Below are positions 5,844-6,997 of a stretch of 6,997 nt of DNA, piece after piece. Made by a program: the position numbers and the translations under genes. This stretch comes from Pontimicrobium sp. SW4 (GTDB taxonomy: Bacteria > Bacteroidota > Bacteroidia > Flavobacteriales > Flavobacteriaceae). Positions within the stretch are counted from its first letter, which is position 1; every line of letters starts with the position of its first letter. The stretch covers positions 1 to 6,997 of the forward strand of contig NZ_CP157200.1 in NCBI RefSeq assembly GCF_039954625.1. Direction: 5' to 3'. The notes under the pieces are model-generated. The model was not told the DNA's origin. It did not search any database and was given only the letters and a program-made list of their open reading frames with translations.

Positions 5844-6466
5844 TTAAAATCTTCAAGTGTTAATGCTTTTACTAACTCTTGGTAATGGTATGGTTTTCCA
5901 TCAGATATAAACGAAATATCTTTTATAATAAAGCCATTTTCAACATAACGTTTCAAATTAAAATCAATACCATCAATAGTTTTAGTATTTTCTTTCACTA
6001 AATTATTTACAACAAAATCGGCATTTAAAAAGTCGATAACACCAATACCATTTTCTTTTAAATTCGCTTTAATTGCTTTAATAGTATCTAGATCATCTTT
6101 GTCATCATCAAAGAAACCAAAACTTGTAAACAAATTAAAAACAGTATTAAATTGTTTAGTATAGGCTTCACGCATATCATGTACATCAAAATGCAAAGTA
6201 TCGTTTTCAAATTGTTTGGCAAACGCAATACTTTTTTCTGATAGATCTATTCCAGTCACATCATAACCAATGCTATTTAAATACACCGCATGACGGCCTT
6301 TACCACAAGCTAGATCTAGAATGGAGCTATTTTCAGGGATATTGAGATAACTTGTGAGGTTTTCCATAAAGGAGTGAGCTTCATTATCATCTCTATGTTT
6401 ATACAAAATATGGTAGAAGGATGTATCAAACCATGATGAGTACCAATCTTTCGTGTCTTTTGTCAT
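5753..6466 (-). CDS. Class I SAM-dependent methyltransferase, C-terminus frameshifted
   Basis: As written, the frame gives 237 residues from ATG 6466-6464. It has the Rossmann methyltransferase signatures: motif I LDLACGKGRHA (50-60), the acidic end of strand 2 at D74 (VTGIDLSEKSI), D94/D97 (FDVHDMRE) near the adenine, and the strand 4 segment NTVFNLFTSFGFF (107-119). The N-terminal DWYSSWFDTSFYHILYKHRDD is typical of flavobacterial members. It is cytoplasmic; the acceptor is unknown. After K208 the frame is shifted by loss of one base, so the last 29 residues are abnormal and the true tail lies in the next frame down to 5736. The loss may be a real mutation or an error in a short A run; a protein lacking the terminal strand may still fold poorly. 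First gene of a probable operon with the ZIP and DUF4268 genes. Confidence 0.88.
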   Translation of the reverse strand: MTKDTKDWYSSWFDTSFYHILYKHRDDNEAHSFMENLTSYLNIPENSSILDLACGKGRHAVYLNSIGYDVTGIDLSEKSIAFAKQFENDTLHFDVHDMREAYTKQFNTVFNLFTSFGFFDDDKDDLDTIKAIKANLKENGIGVIDFLNADFVVNNLVKENTKTIDGIDFNLKRYVENGFIIKDISFISDGKPYHYQELVKALTLEDFKRCLRRQIFSYWMSLATINSINLINIAQNA

Positions 6467-6485
6467 GCATTAATGTGTGTCGCAA

Positions 6486-6504
6486 CAAAAATAAAGTATT
6501 TTTG
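6486..6504. promoter_or_regulatory. Back-to-back -7 boxes forming a perfect dyad between divergent methyltransferase genes
   Basis: CAAAAATA (6486-6493) and TATTTTTG (6497-6504) are exact reverse complements around AAG. Each half, read outward, matches the -7 consensus TAnnTTTG: the right half points to the RlmL-like gene (leader about 100 nt), the left half to the SAM methyltransferase (leader about 12 nt). No TTG lies at the expected 17-23 nt upstream on either side, so promoter activity is less sure than the symmetry. Confidence 0.42.
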
Positions 6505-6515
6505 CAATCTATTTG

Positions 6516-6528
6516 CTCGCTAAGCGAG
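6516..6528. repeat. Short GC-rich hairpin in the leader of the RlmL-like gene
   Basis: CTCGCT (6516-6521) and AGCGAG (6523-6528) are complementary with one base between. It is the most GC-rich spot in an otherwise AT-rich gap and would lie near the 5' end of a transcript started from the right-hand -7 box. With a single-base centre the RNA loop would have to open an arm pair, so it may rather be a DNA-binding palindrome. Confidence 0.35.
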
Positions 6529-6611
6529 ATTTGAGTATTAAATTTTATTTGATAACCTAAGAGTTGTTTCAATTAATACAAAATGAACTTGGTCTAAGAT
6601 TTAATTAGTAT

Positions 6612-6997
6612 ATGGAGAATAATTTTAAAATAGTAGCCAAAACCTTATTTGGTTTTGAAGAGCTTTTAGCAAAAGAACTTAGAAACTTAGGTGCACAAGA
6701 TGTAAAAATTGGTGTGCGCAATGTCAGTTTTGTTGGAGATACAGGCTTTATGTATAAGGCAAACTTAGCCTTACGAACAGCTATTAAGATTTTAAAACCC
6801 ATAAAAAACTTTAGAGTTACAAATGAGCAAGATTTATATAACCAAGTTTATAAAATGCCTTGGGATAAGTACTTGTCTGAAAATGGTTCTTTGGCTATCG
6901 ATGCGACTGTGCATTCTACCGTTTTTACACATTCTAAGTACATTGCTTTAAAAACTAAAGATGCTATTGTAGATAAGTTTAGGGACACAAAAGGAAC
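6612..6997 (+). CDS. RlmL-like THUMP-domain rRNA methyltransferase, N-terminal part, cut by window edge
   Basis: ATG 6612 opens a frame that continues for 128 codons to the right edge. The start MENNFKIVAKTLFGFEELLA and the following KELRNLGAQDVKIGVRNVSF, GDTGFMYKANLALRTAIKIL match the N-terminal ferredoxin-like part of the RlmL/YcbY family (PRGLEELLAxEL...GVxFxGD...AYRANLxLRTAxRVL), and the segment after about residue 65 (VTNEQDLYNQVYKMPWDKYL...AIDATVHSTVFTHSKYIALKTKDAIVD) is the THUMP RNA-binding domain. Full-length members continue with a Rossmann methyltransferase domain that makes m2G in 23S rRNA (position 2445 in E. coli); this part is outside the window, so the catalytic domain and any RlmK fusion cannot be judged. 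Cytoplasmic. Divergent from the SAM methyltransferase operon. Confidence 0.9.
   Translation, partial: MENNFKIVAKTLFGFEELLAKELRNLGAQDVKIGVRNVSFVGDTGFMYKANLALRTAIKILKPIKNFRVTNEQDLYNQVYKMPWDKYLSENGSLAIDATVHSTVFTHSKYIALKTKDAIVDKFRDTKG

Noticed and set aside
5838..5850. Programmed ribosomal frameshift in the methyltransferase gene
   Set aside because: A shift into the tail frame at TTT AAA A would make the Lys tRNA re-pair on TAA, which is a poor slip site, and an A run of four is too short for transcriptional slippage. A one-base deletion or read error is simpler.
6467..6611. A tRNA, small RNA or riboswitch in the gap before the RlmL-like gene
   Set aside because: Only a 6-bp palindrome and AT-rich sequence are visible; no cloverleaf or known riboswitch core could be traced.
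6605..6802. Minus-strand open frame of 65 codons
   Set aside because: It is antisense to the RlmL-like gene, whose plus-strand frame is clearly coding.

Overview
The window looks like a chromosomal stretch from a member of the Flavobacteriaceae (Bacteroidota). The reasons are the strongly AT-rich composition, starts without clear Shine-Dalgarno sequences, a textbook Bacteroidetes promoter (TTG-N20-TAcaTTTG) at 3812-3842, and protein families typical of the group (DUF4294, DUF4268, a short ZIP transporter, an RlmL-like THUMP methyltransferase). I cannot name a genus from this sequence. Nothing here is a prophage, transposase, CRISPR array or RNA gene; the region reads as ordinary chromosomal genes with small irregularities. 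There is no gene-free stretch longer than 300 bases.

Layout. On the minus strand, 1-561 is the N-terminal half of an M42 metallo-aminopeptidase that runs off the left edge. Across a divergent gap (562-684, with an 8-bp dyad) lies a plus-strand pair: an exported DUF4294 protein (685-1395) and an overlapping hemolysin III/PAQR-type seven-helix membrane protein (1343-2002) that must start at a non-ATG codon. A large perfect hairpin followed by a T tract (2029-2098) separates this pair from the convergent minus-strand gene 2118-3704, a lipoprotein serine hydrolase of the class C beta-lactamase fold. Divergent from it, behind the consensus promoter, is an exported S51-type (peptidase E/YgaJ-like) hydrolase (3882-4634). 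The stop codons of that gene and of the next minus-strand gene share one TTAA.

The right part holds a compact minus-strand operon, read right to left: a class I SAM methyltransferase (6466 down to 5753, frameshifted near its end), an eight-helix ZIP-family metal transporter (5733-5059) and a DUF4268 protein (5059-4631). Once the frameshift is repaired, the spacing is 2 nt and then a 1-nt TAATG overlap, so the three are probably co-transcribed and translationally coupled. Divergent from them, 6612-6997 is the N-terminus of an RlmL-like 23S rRNA methyltransferase that leaves the window on the right. Between these divergent units is a perfect dyad whose two halves each match the Bacteroidetes -7 box.

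The clearest irregularity is the methyltransferase frameshift: the conserved C-terminus lies intact in the neighbouring frame behind a four-A run that appears to have lost one A. Other points worth a second look are the 19-bp perfect hairpin (possible dispersed repeat), altered metal-site residues in the ZIP protein, the non-ATG start of the hemolysin III gene, and the secreted form of a normally cytoplasmic peptidase family. I see no convincing new multi-gene system.
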